Assembly: GCF_014646515.1 (NCBI RefSeq)
Contig: NZ_BMNK01000014.1
Location: 62,001-126,000 of the forward strand
Direction: 5' to 3'
From: Nonomuraea glycinis
GTDB lineage: Bacteria; Actinomycetota; Actinomycetes; Streptosporangiales; Streptosporangiaceae
DNA: 64,000 nucleotides
The notes under the pieces: generated by a model
Database searches by the model: none
Told to the model about the DNA's origin: nothing
The model's input: the letters and a program-made list of their open reading frames with translations, nothing else
Translations under genes and position numbers: made by a program
Shown: one piece after another, positions 49,501 through 56,728 of the stretch
How positions within the stretch are numbered: the first letter of the stretch is position 1
Layout of the letters: each line of letters begins with the position of its first letter

Positions 49501-49635
49501 TTCCCGATCTCCGCCGCCATCCCGGCCGACCTGCTGGAGCGCCCCCTGGCCGACCCGTACCCCGGAGGCGAGCCGGTGTCCCTGCGGCTGCGGCCCTTCG
49601 AGCTCGTCACCCTGAGGCTGGTCCGCGGGCGATGA
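46555..49635 (+). CDS. Alpha-mannosidase, glycoside hydrolase family 38
   Basis: A 1026-residue cytoplasmic enzyme. The zinc motif GHAHIDSAWLWP is near residue 262, the nucleophile Asp is in WLPDTFGFAAGLPQ, and LLHQFHDILPGSSIAWVHRE gives the later His ligand. The N-terminal Ig-like domain and C-terminal beta domains give the usual length of about 1000. It removes alpha-linked mannose from imported oligosaccharides. A Gly/Ala/Asp-rich insert near residues 640-685 (AANDAGEHSASGNDAGGDGA and onwards) resembles the low-complexity expansions seen elsewhere here. ATG 46555 follows GAGGAG. Confidence 0.95.
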   Translation: MHDDRTLVEARLKRVLQERVRPAVHPESVPLEVAVWHAPGEPVAVAEGLAAASAPIAVGDRWGAPWGTSWFTVTGTVPERWAGRTVEAILDLGFDENMPGFQCEGLVYRPDGTPVKGLNPRNQWVRVGAPVEGGEEVRLHIEAASNPVILDYHPFLPTRLGDKETAGTAPQYRLARMDLVVFDEAVWQLVIDLEVLGELMAELPVESARRYELLRAIGRALDVIDLQDVGGTAEAARAELAGVLSAPAVPSAHRISAVGHAHIDSAWLWPLRETVRKVARTAANMTELLRDEPDFVFVMSQAQQWAWIKEHRPEVWAEVTKAVAAGRFVPTGGMWVESDTNMPGSEAMARQFVHGKRFFIDEFGVDNDEVWLPDTFGFAAGLPQIIKAAGSRRLLTQKISWSRTNTFPHHTFLWEGIDGTRIFTHFPPVDTYNCSMSGREIAHAATNFKDKGVARHSLAPTGWGDGGGGTTREMVAKAARLRDLEGSATVTWETPAAFFDKAEAEYAHPPVWTGELYLELHRATLTSQAKTKRGNRRSESLLREAELWAATAAVRAGFAYPYAQLDRIWKTVLLHQFHDILPGSSIAWVHREAERTYAAVAGELEEIIGAAQRALAGDPAGGTVVFNAAPHTRAAVPAGGAARAAANDAGEHSASGNDAGGDGAREDGAGVGGPTAREGGGYLLDNGLLRVEIDERGLVVSAYDLAADRETVAPGQAANLLQIHPDFPNMWDAWDVDEFYRNTVTDLTEAEEVTPGDEPGSVRVVRAFGASTVTQVLTLPVGAKRLDIRTEVDWHETEKFLKLAFPLDVHAERYAAESQYGHVYRPTHTNTSWEAAKFEACNHRFVHVGEPDWGVALVNDSTYGHDVTRTVRLADSGTTTTVRISLLRAPRFPDPETDQGLHHFHHALVPGATIGDAVREGHFVNLPERRVPGAAEVAPLVTLDDDAVVVTAVKLADDESGDVIVRFHESRGARARATLTPNFPISAAIPADLLERPLADPYPGGEPVSLRLRPFELVTLRLVRGR

Positions 49636-49654
49636 CCTCGGCCGCGTCCGGCGC

Positions 49655-49670
49655 CTTCCCCTGCGGGAAG
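49655..49670. terminator. Small hairpin between convergent mannosidase and hydrolase genes
   Basis: CTTCCC (49655-49660) and GGGAAG (49665-49670) form a 6-base-pair stem with a CTGC loop. There is no T-run. It may end transcription of the mannosidase operon. Confidence 0.3.
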
Positions 49671-49690
49671 CCCGGCGGTCGGCCGGTTGC

Positions 49691-50614
49691 CTAACGCGTG
49701 GCCTGCGCGGCGACGCGCTGGATGGCCTTGACGGCGATCTCGGGCTGGTCGACGTAGATGTAGTGCTCGCTCTTCTTGGCCGTGCTCAGCTTGGCGCGGC
49801 TGGACAGGGCGAGCCACTTGCGCTGGCCTGCGGACCACGCCTTCTCCAGGCGCGGACCGTACTGGGGGAGGGCGGCGAGATACTGCTTGCCGTGCTGGAT
49901 CACCTGCACCGGGATCCTCCCGGCGGAACGGACCCGCCCGTCGGGGACGACGAGCTTCTCCGGGTTCTGCCCCGTAAACACCGCGAGGTTCTGCGCGCGC
50001 AACTCGGCCGCCGGGCCCTTGGCGGACTTCGGGATCGCCCTCTTGATGTCGCCGGCCATCGTGGGTGACGTGGCGTCCATCAGGACCAGTCCCTTGACCC
50101 GGTCCCGATGGTCGGGGGCGTACCTGGCGGCGATCAGCCCGCCCAGCGAGTGCCCGGCCAGCACGACCGGACGCTTACCGGCGACCCGGTCGAGCACCCC
50201 GGTCAGGATCTTCCCGGTGCTGGCGAAGCTCTGCGGGCCGCCCGGCTGGTCGCTCGCGCCCGCGCCCAGCCGGTCGTACGAGCAGACCTGGTTCTTCTTG
50301 CTCAGGGTCTTCTGGAGGGCGGCCAGCTTGTCCAGCCCGTCACCCGCCCCGGCCAGCAGCACGATGACCGGCTTGCCCCGCGCCGGGACGCCCGAGCACG
50401 ACACGTTCACCGACTTGCCCGCGATCTTGATCTTCTTGGTGCCGGAGATCGGGTCCTTAGGGTCCGAGGGGGCGAAGGGGTCCCAGTCCGACGCGGCGGT
50501 GGCGGCGAACGGGTCCCACTCCTCCGCCGAGGCGGTCCCGGTGCCGGCGAGCCCCACGCCGACCACGGTGCAGCACAGCGCGGCCACAGCGGATGCCTTG
50601 ATCTTGCGGAGCAT
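49691..50614 (-). CDS. Secreted alpha/beta hydrolase
   Basis: A 307-residue exported hydrolase. The signal peptide is MLRKIKASAVAALCCTVVGV with cleavage likely after GTASA. The mature N-terminus carries a doubled WDPFA element (EEWDPFAATAASDWDPFAP). The nucleophile elbow is AGHSLGG, and His is in KSEHYIYVDQPEIAV. Cysteines before the core (VSCSG, VCSYDR) could form a disulphide. ATG 50614 follows GGAGG. The substrate is unknown (ester or lipid). Confidence 0.85.
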   Translation of the reverse strand: MLRKIKASAVAALCCTVVGVGLAGTGTASAEEWDPFAATAASDWDPFAPSDPKDPISGTKKIKIAGKSVNVSCSGVPARGKPVIVLLAGAGDGLDKLAALQKTLSKKNQVCSYDRLGAGASDQPGGPQSFASTGKILTGVLDRVAGKRPVVLAGHSLGGLIAARYAPDHRDRVKGLVLMDATSPTMAGDIKRAIPKSAKGPAAELRAQNLAVFTGQNPEKLVVPDGRVRSAGRIPVQVIQHGKQYLAALPQYGPRLEKAWSAGQRKWLALSSRAKLSTAKKSEHYIYVDQPEIAVKAIQRVAAQATR

Positions 50615-50835
50615 GATGTCCTCCAGTGAGAGCTGATTCGCAGGGGGGCAGAGCGACCGAAGCGCCGCAACCACGGAAGGAACGCTACGGAATCGACCAT
50701 GCCCTTAACGTCACCATGTGGTGGACATCTGCCGGTAGCTCGCACGGGGGACAACCGGCGCCCAGGACGATCGTGAGCTGCGGCGTCACAAGCCCGCCCC
50801 GGGTGGCCATCTCTTCATCGACCCTGCGACTTCCC

Positions 50836-51783
50836 TTACAGCCCGGGCGTGAGGATGTGGCGAACGTCCGGGGCGCCGTTCCAGGCATCGGCCACGGCCC
50901 GCAGCGGCAGGCTCGTGAACGGCACGTCGAACTCCGCCGTGGCAGCGGCCGTGAGCAGCTCGCCGGCACCGGCCAGAAGCTCTTCGACGGCCACGCTGCC
51001 GATGCCGCTGCCGATCAGCTCCAAGCCCGTGCTGCGCAGCATGTCGCCACGTACAGGGATCTCATCGCCCGCCATGGTGCCGAGTTGCACATAGCGCAGG
51101 CGCGGCTCGCCGGATCGGGAGCCACGGCCTTGGGTAGCGGCTCTCAGGACGCGACTGGCGGGCTCGCCCCAGACGAAGTCGAGCACGACGTCGACTCCTT
51201 GATCGAACTCGGCGCGCAGCGCCTTGCCCGCGTCGTCGTCAAGGGCGATCCGCACATCCGCGTCCAGACGCTTGAGCCGCGTCTCGTCACGACCGACCGC
51301 GATGACCCTGCTCGCGCCGAAATGCCGGGCGTTCTGCACCGCCATGCCGCCCGCGGCGCCGGTCGCGCCGATGACCAGCACCGTTTCACCGGCCCGGAGC
51401 TTGGCCCGGCGGGACAGCGCGACCCACGAGGCGAGCCCGGCCGCACCGATGGCCGCCGCGCTCTCGCTGGACAGATTCTGGGGTACCGGCACCATCATGT
51501 GGCTCGCGACGAGCGACTTCTCCGCCATGGATCCGAAGGGAGCCTTCGGAAAGAGGAAGTAGACGCGGCGGTCCATGTCGTCGACACCGACGCCGTCGAC
51601 CCCCGGTACGAATCCAGCGGACGCGGCGCTCGTATAGTGCCTGCCCGCGGCCAGGCTCCGCACGATCGGGGTGAGCGGGGCGGCGTGCACCGTGACCACG
51701 GTTTCGCCGTCGCCGGCCTCCGGCTCACGAAAATCCTGGAACGACGGCGCGACGCCGAACGCATTCACGATCGCAGCTTTCAA
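50836..51783 (-). CDS. Quinone-oxidoreductase-like zinc-independent MDR protein
   Basis: A 315-residue medium-chain dehydrogenase/reductase. VLVIGATGAAGGMAVQNARH is the NADPH-binding motif, and GAAGLASWVALSRRAKL precedes it. No catalytic zinc cysteines are seen, so it belongs to the quinone-oxidoreductase/enoyl-reductase branch. It reduces quinones or alpha,beta-unsaturated carbonyls. It is divergent from the AraC regulator at 51914, 130 bases away, which probably controls it. Confidence 0.88.
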   Translation of the reverse strand: MKAAIVNAFGVAPSFQDFREPEAGDGETVVTVHAAPLTPIVRSLAAGRHYTSAASAGFVPGVDGVGVDDMDRRVYFLFPKAPFGSMAEKSLVASHMMVPVPQNLSSESAAAIGAAGLASWVALSRRAKLRAGETVLVIGATGAAGGMAVQNARHFGASRVIAVGRDETRLKRLDADVRIALDDDAGKALRAEFDQGVDVVLDFVWGEPASRVLRAATQGRGSRSGEPRLRYVQLGTMAGDEIPVRGDMLRSTGLELIGSGIGSVAVEELLAGAGELLTAAATAEFDVPFTSLPLRAVADAWNGAPDVRHILTPGL

Positions 51784-51863
51784 GCTGTTTCACTCCTCGG
51801 CAGGGGATGTCCGGGGTCCTCTTTCCGGGACCCTGCTCTGAAAGATAGGCGGGACGATTCGTA

Positions 51864-51883
51864 CGAGCTATGCTTGAAGCTCG
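51864..51883. promoter_or_regulatory. Inverted repeat between the quinone reductase and araC genes
   Basis: CGAGCT (51864-51869) and AGCTCG (51878-51883) are separated by 8 bases. A second weaker repeat, GGGTCC/GGACCC, lies nearer the reductase start. These are candidate binding sites for the AraC protein, supported only by position. Confidence 0.25.
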
Positions 51884-51913
51884 CTGTTTTGTTCGCGATC
51901 GTCCGAGGAGCGC

Positions 51914-52954
51914 GTGGATCCCCTCTCCGAGGTTCTCTCCCTGCTGAAGCCGCACAGCTACATCACCGCGGGTTTCGACGCCGGCGGGGAATGGGCGCTC
52001 ACGCTCGATGACCTGGCCGGCCGCATCAAGTGCTATGCCGTCACCCAGGGCACGTGCTGGCTGGCGATGCGGGGCCTCGACGCGCCGGTGCGCCTCCAGG
52101 CAGGGGACTGCTTCGTCCTGCCCAGCGGGCGGCCGGTGCGCATCGGCAGTGACCTGCGCGCCGAGCCGAAACGGGCGAGCGACGTCCTCGACCCCGACCG
52201 CAGCGGCGAGATCGTCACCTACAACGGTGGCGGCGACGTGTTCCTGGTCGGCAGTCGCTTCGAGGTGAACAGCCGCCACGCCGAGGTGCTCCTGCGGACA
52301 TTGCCGCCCCTCATCCAGGTGCGGACCTCGGGCGATCGGGCCAGGCTGAGATGGTCCATCGAGCTCATGATGGAGGAGCTGCGCGAGGGCCGGCCCGGCT
52401 CATCACTGGTGGCGCAGCAGCTCGCGCACATGATGCTGGTGCAGGCCCTCCGCCTGTATCTGTCGGAGCCTTCCCGCGACGACACCGGATGGTTCGCGGC
52501 CCTCGCCGATCCCCGGCTGGGTACGGCGCTCGGCGCGATGCACGCGGATCCGGCGTTCCCCTGGACCGTGCAGGAGCTGGCCGCGCGGGTCGGCATGTCG
52601 CGATCGACCTTCGCCGCACGCTTTCGCGAGCGGGTCCAGGAGACGCCGATCGCCTACCTCACGCGCTGGCGGATGATGCTGGCGGGAGAGAAGCTCGTCC
52701 ACGGTGACGACACGCTGGCGCGCATCGCGGGGTCGCTCGGATACGAATCCGAGCACGCGTTCAACACGGCGTTCAAGCGCGTCATGGGCATCTCCCCACG
52801 GCGGTACGCGCGCGTCAGTGCAGAAGACGCCGGCGGTGCTCAAGATCCAAAAATGTACGGCAGCCGCTTGCGAGCCGCCGCCGGCCGACGTCACCCTAGA
52901 TATAGCCGCAGAAGTCCCCATTCTGGGAGCTTCCCGCTGTTCTGGAAGGGTTGA
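51914..52954 (+). CDS. AraC-family regulator with cupin-type sensor domain
   Basis: A 346-residue protein. Residues about 1-180 form an AraC cupin-6-type sensor (YAVTQGTCWLAMRGL, LQAGDCFVLPSGRPVRIG). Residues about 195-300 are the DNA-binding domain with two helix-turn-helices (WTVQELAARVGMSRSTFAAR and LARIAGSLGYESEHAFNTAF). The GTG start follows GAGGAG. The C-terminal 45 residues after RRYARVSAEDAGG are Arg/Ser-rich and run through what looks like the spacer before the next gene, so the native stop may have been lost. It likely regulates the divergent oxidoreductase. Confidence 0.9.
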   Translation: MDPLSEVLSLLKPHSYITAGFDAGGEWALTLDDLAGRIKCYAVTQGTCWLAMRGLDAPVRLQAGDCFVLPSGRPVRIGSDLRAEPKRASDVLDPDRSGEIVTYNGGGDVFLVGSRFEVNSRHAEVLLRTLPPLIQVRTSGDRARLRWSIELMMEELREGRPGSSLVAQQLAHMMLVQALRLYLSEPSRDDTGWFAALADPRLGTALGAMHADPAFPWTVQELAARVGMSRSTFAARFRERVQETPIAYLTRWRMMLAGEKLVHGDDTLARIAGSLGYESEHAFNTAFKRVMGISPRRYARVSAEDAGGAQDPKMYGSRLRAAAGRRHPRYSRRSPHSGSFPLFWKG

Positions 52955-52956
52955 TG

Positions 52957-53766
52957 ATGGCCGACGAGCCCAACGTCGAGGACAGACTCCAGTCGCACGT
53001 GCCGCACACGGCACGGATCTGGAACTACTGGCTGGGCGGTAAGGACCATTTCCCGGTGGATCGGGAGGTCGGGGAGCGGGTTCGGAAGATCTTCCCCGTG
53101 GTGATCGAGCTGGCACGGGCCGACCGGCTGTTCCTGGGGCGGGCTGTACGTTATCTGGCCACCGAGGTGGGGATCCGCCAATTTCTTGATATCGGCACCG
53201 GGTTGCCCACCCAGGACAACACCCATGAGGTCGCGCAGGGAGTGGCCCCCGAGTCGCGGATCGTGTACGTCGACAACGACCCTCTGGTGCTGGTGCACGC
53301 GCGTGCCCTGCTGACCAGCTCCAAGGAGGGCGCCACCGACTACATTGACGCCGACTTGCGCGACCCGGACAACATCCTGCGGCAGGCGGCCGGGACGTTG
53401 GACTTCTCCCAGCCGGTGGCGATCATGCTGCTGGGCGTCATGCATTTCATCGGTGACGACGACGAGCTGCAGCGCATCATCGACCGGCTGCTGGCCGCGG
53501 TGCCGTCCGGGAGCCACATCGCGGTGGCCAACACCACCACGGCGGTCAACGGCGAGACCACCGCCGAGGCGGTGCGGGTGTGGAATCTCGACGCCCAGCC
53601 GAAGCTCAAGCTGCGCACCCCCGAGCGGATCGCCGCCTTCTTCACCGGTCTCGAGGTGGTGGAGCCGGGGTGGGTCTCGTGCTCACGCTGGCGCCCCGAG
53701 CCGCAATGGGACGGCGACCTGCCGGTCGAGGTCGACCAGTGGTGCGGGGTCGTCCGCAAGCCATGA
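52957..53766 (+). CDS. SAM-dependent methyltransferase, DUF574 family
   Basis: A 269-residue protein of the actinomycete S-adenosylmethionine methyltransferase family formerly DUF574. VPHTARIWNYWLGGKDHFPV at the start is diagnostic. FLDIGTGLPTQDNTHEV is the SAM site, and VYVDNDPLVLVHARALL, VAIMLLGVMHFI and RTPERIAAFFTGLEVVEPGW follow. ATG 52957 is best spaced from GGAAGGG; ATG 52954 is an alternative. Many paralogues occur in such genomes, usually next to XRE regulators; the substrates are unknown. Confidence 0.93.
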   Translation: MADEPNVEDRLQSHVPHTARIWNYWLGGKDHFPVDREVGERVRKIFPVVIELARADRLFLGRAVRYLATEVGIRQFLDIGTGLPTQDNTHEVAQGVAPESRIVYVDNDPLVLVHARALLTSSKEGATDYIDADLRDPDNILRQAAGTLDFSQPVAIMLLGVMHFIGDDDELQRIIDRLLAAVPSGSHIAVANTTTAVNGETTAEAVRVWNLDAQPKLKLRTPERIAAFFTGLEVVEPGWVSCSRWRPEPQWDGDLPVEVDQWCGVVRKP

Positions 53767-53783
53767 AGATCGCGCCCCGTACG

Positions 53784-53831
53784 CGCCCCGCCGGACCTGC
53801 GGGGCGGTGACCGAGGCCGCTCAGGCCTCGG
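53784..53831. terminator. Two hairpins between convergent methyltransferase and TetR genes
   Basis: The first hairpin is CGCCCCGC (53784-53791) with GCGGGGCG (53799-53806). The second is CCGAGGCC (53811-53818) with GGCCTCGG (53824-53831), which includes the TetR stop codon. Both are perfect 8-base-pair stems and would end transcription from both sides. No T-runs are present. Confidence 0.6.
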
Positions 53832-54432
53832 TGTGCGGGGGCGGCAGGTGGGCGAGGACGGCGTCGACGAGGGCGTCGGTGAGGGCCGGGGGCGTGGCCT
53901 TGCCGGTGACGAGGACGCGGTAGTAGATGGGCCCGACGATCTGGTCGACGGCCAGGTCGATGTCGACGCCGGGGTCGAGCGCGCCGCGGGCGACCGCGCG
54001 TTCGAAGGGGAGCCGGTCGTAGCCGCGCTGCTTGCCGAGGTGCTCGGAGCGCAACCGGGTGGCGAGCGCGGGGTCGTGCTGGGCCTGGGCGGTGAGGGCG
54101 CGGAAGACCGCGCCGGCGTCGGACTCGGTCAGAAAGACGGCGACATTGCGGGCGTGCGCCCGCAGGTCCTGCCGAAGGTCCGCGGAGTCCGACGGGATGA
54201 GGGCTTCGGCGGCGTCCTGGACGAAGGCGTCCATGAGGATGTCGTTCTTCGACGGCCACCAGCGGTAGATCGTCTGCTTGGCCACCCCGGCGCGTTCGGC
54301 GATCCCTTCGATGGTCAGCCGCGCGTAGCCGACCTCCACCAGCAGGTCGTCAGCCGCTTCCAGCACGCTCTGGCGTGCTTCTTCGCTGCGGCCGTGCCTG
54401 TTCCCGCGATGTCTGCTCGCGGCAGTGCTCAT
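53821..54432 (-). CDS. TetR-family repressor
   Basis: A 203-residue regulator. The N-terminal domain contains ARLTIEGIAERAGVAKQTIY and RWWPSKNDILMDAF, and the C-terminal domain matches the TetR_C_16/AefR-like group. ATG 54432 lies downstream of GAAGGGAACGGG. It is divergent from an O-methyltransferase gene with a strong palindromic operator between them, so it probably represses both. Confidence 0.9.
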   Translation of the reverse strand: MSTAASRHRGNRHGRSEEARQSVLEAADDLLVEVGYARLTIEGIAERAGVAKQTIYRWWPSKNDILMDAFVQDAAEALIPSDSADLRQDLRAHARNVAVFLTESDAGAVFRALTAQAQHDPALATRLRSEHLGKQRGYDRLPFERAVARGALDPGVDIDLAVDQIVGPIYYRVLVTGKATPPALTDALVDAVLAHLPPPHTEA

Positions 54433-54467
54433 GGGCCCGTTCCCTTCGACCACCCGACCTTACCATC

Positions 54468-54494
54468 TTGCGTAGACGCAACGGTGCGTCTACG
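54468..54494. promoter_or_regulatory. TetR operator between tetR and the O-methyltransferase gene
   Basis: TTGCGTAGACGCAA (54468-54481) is a perfect 14-base palindrome. It is also part of a larger inverted repeat with 9-base arms, CGTAGACGC (54471-54479) and GCGTCTACG (54486-54494). Two overlapping dimers could bind. It lies 10 bases before the methyltransferase ATG. Confidence 0.75.
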
Positions 54495-54503
54495 GTAGCG
54501 GTC

Positions 54504-55151
54504 ATGAACACATTGACAACGACCGGAACCGCCACCGTCCTCGATCGGCTGTTCGCCGCCGCCGACCTCGAAGCGGCGAATCCCGTGCCGTGGCCCCTGG
54601 ACACGCCCATCACCGAGGCCACGGCCGAACAGCGCGCCGAGGCGCTGGCGGAGGCGTACCTGCCGATCTCAAGGTCGGCCGGCCACCTGCTCTACACGCT
54701 GGTGCGCAACGGCCGCCCCGAGACGATCGTCGAGTTCGGCACCTCGTACGGCATCTCCACGGTCTATCTGGCCGCCGCGGTCGCCGACAACGGCGTCGGC
54801 CACGTATGGACGACCGAGCTCAGCCAGACCAAGGTCGACGCCGCGCGCGACAACCTGGAACAGGCCGGCGTGGGCGGGCACGTGACGATCCTGCCGGGCG
54901 ACGCCCTCGTGACCCTCGCCGAGGTCCGCGGACCCATCGGCCTCGTGCTGCTCGACGGCTGGAAAGACCTCTGCCTGCCGGTGCTGCGCCTGCTCGAGGA
55001 CCGCCTCGCGCCGGGCGCCCTCATCGTCGCCGACGACTCCACCTTCGCGAGCATGGCCGACTATCTCGCCTACGTCCGCGACCCCGCCCACGGATACGTC
55101 ACCGTCGACTTCCCCGTGGAGGACGGCATGGAGATCAGCTGCCGGGCCTGA
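54504..55151 (+). CDS. SAM-dependent O-methyltransferase
   Basis: A 215-residue class I methyltransferase of the caffeoyl-CoA/catechol O-methyltransferase type. IVEFGTSYGISTVYLAAAV is the SAM-binding loop, VWTTELSQTKVDAARDNL carries the acidic residue, and GLVLLDGWKDLCLPVLRLLE includes the metal-binding Asp. It methylates a hydroxyl on a small acceptor. ATG 54504 is close to the operator, and no other start preserves the family N-terminus. Confidence 0.9.
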   Translation: MNTLTTTGTATVLDRLFAAADLEAANPVPWPLDTPITEATAEQRAEALAEAYLPISRSAGHLLYTLVRNGRPETIVEFGTSYGISTVYLAAAVADNGVGHVWTTELSQTKVDAARDNLEQAGVGGHVTILPGDALVTLAEVRGPIGLVLLDGWKDLCLPVLRLLEDRLAPGALIVADDSTFASMADYLAYVRDPAHGYVTVDFPVEDGMEISCRA

Positions 55152-55220
55152 CACTCCCTCGGCAGCTGACCTCCCACCGCTCGGCCATGTGCGCCGACAG
55201 CGCGCTCCACCGGCGGAAGG

Positions 55221-56621
55221 TCAGGCGTTCGTGCTTGCCTGGCGCCGGGCGTACCAGGTGATGCCCCACAGGACCAGGCCGATCGCCAGCAGCACCCCCG
55301 CGATCTCGTACTGCCCGGCCGGACGCCCCGAGGACCACGGCAGCACCAGGTAGACGCACGTGAACGTGCCCACCACCGGCAGGATCCGGCCCGCCTTGAA
55401 GTGCTCCCCGATCACCTGGTCCTTGCGCAGGACGAGCACGGACAGGTTGACGAGCGCGAACACCGCGAGCAGGAGCAGCGACGTCGTCCCGCCCAGCAGG
55501 GCCACGACCGGGCTCTCCGGGTCCAGCGAGACGAAGGTGATGAGACCGCCTGCGATCGCGGTGGTGAACAGAATCGCCGCGTACGGTGTGCGGCGCGTCG
55601 GGTGCACCTTCGACAGGAAGGCCGGCAGCACGCCCTGCCGGCCCATCCCGTAGAGCAGCCGGCTGGCCATCAGCATGTTGATCAGCGCCGAGTTGGCGAC
55701 GGCGAACATCGAGATGAACGGCAGCAGGTCGGAGATCGGGAAGCCGGGGGCCGCCGTCTGCACCACCAGCGACAGCGGTGTCTCGCTGGCGGCGAGCTCC
55801 CCGACGGGCACCACGGCGACGGCGCAGATGGAGACGAGCACGTAGATCAGACCCGTAATGCCGAGACCGGTGAGCATGACGCGGGGGAAGATCCGGGACG
55901 GGTTCTTCGTCTCCTCCGCCATGTTGACCGAGTCCTCGAACCCGACCATCGCGAAGAATGCCAGCGACGTCGCGGCGCTGGCCGCCAGGAACACGCTCTT
56001 GTCCTCGGGAGTGTCGAAGGCGACGACTCGGGAGAAGTCCGCGTTGCCGCCGGAGATGAAGTACAGGCTGATCATGATGACGAGCAGCAGTCCGGAGAGC
56101 TCGATCGCGGTGAGTACCACGTTGATCTTGACGCTCTCGCCGACGCCGCGCAGGTTGACCGCCAGGACCAGCAGCATAAAAGCCAGCGCGATCATCAGGA
56201 TGACGCCGTTGCCGACGTCGAGCCCGAATCCGGTGCTGAGGTTCGCGGCGAAGGCTCGCGAGGCGGCGGAGGCGGAGGTGATGCCGGAGCACATCACGGC
56301 GAAGCACACCATGAAGGTCAGGATGTGCGTGCCGAACGCCTTGTGCACGTAGAGCGCGGCTCCGGCGGCCTGCGGATATTTGGTGACCAGCTCAAGGTAG
56401 GAGCACGCCGTGACCAACGCGACGAAGAAGGCGATGGCGAAGGGCAGCCAGGCGGCGCCTCCCACCTCGCCCGCGACCTGGCCGGTCAGCGCGTAGATGC
56501 CGGTGCCGAGAATGTCGCCGATGATGAACAGCAGCAACAGCCCCGGGCCCATCACCTGCTTCAGGCTGGGCTGCTCGCCGCCGTTCGTCTCGATGGGGCC
56601 GGGGGGACGGGTCTGTGCCAT
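55221..56621 (-). CDS. APC-family amino-acid/polyamine permease
   Basis: A 466-residue membrane protein with about 12 spans. GDILGTGIYALTGQVAGEVG is the substrate-binding first helix, YPQAAGAALYVHKAFG follows, and FFAMVGFEDSVNMAEETKNP is the consensus amphipathic loop region. It is of the cationic-amino-acid/YjeH-YfnA-like APC type. It begins 107 bases after the DUF4331 gene on the same strand. The substrate is unknown. Confidence 0.92.
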   Translation of the reverse strand: MAQTRPPGPIETNGGEQPSLKQVMGPGLLLLFIIGDILGTGIYALTGQVAGEVGGAAWLPFAIAFFVALVTACSYLELVTKYPQAAGAALYVHKAFGTHILTFMVCFAVMCSGITSASAASRAFAANLSTGFGLDVGNGVILMIALAFMLLVLAVNLRGVGESVKINVVLTAIELSGLLLVIMISLYFISGGNADFSRVVAFDTPEDKSVFLAASAATSLAFFAMVGFEDSVNMAEETKNPSRIFPRVMLTGLGITGLIYVLVSICAVAVVPVGELAASETPLSLVVQTAAPGFPISDLLPFISMFAVANSALINMLMASRLLYGMGRQGVLPAFLSKVHPTRRTPYAAILFTTAIAGGLITFVSLDPESPVVALLGGTTSLLLLAVFALVNLSVLVLRKDQVIGEHFKAGRILPVVGTFTCVYLVLPWSSGRPAGQYEIAGVLLAIGLVLWGITWYARRQASTNA

Positions 56622-56728
56622 GGGGGGGGGTTTCCTTCTCGTGAAACCACTCTGAAGTGTGAGTACTTACCCCTCCGGCCTGTGGATATTCCGCCTCCGG
56701 CGCGCTTGTGCCGGTGGATCCGGGCTCC

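Noticed and set aside
50626..52011. A 461-codon plus-strand frame across the quinone reductase and the araC start
   Set aside because: The reverse-strand reductase has a clear NADPH motif, and the plus frame would overlap the well-placed araC start.
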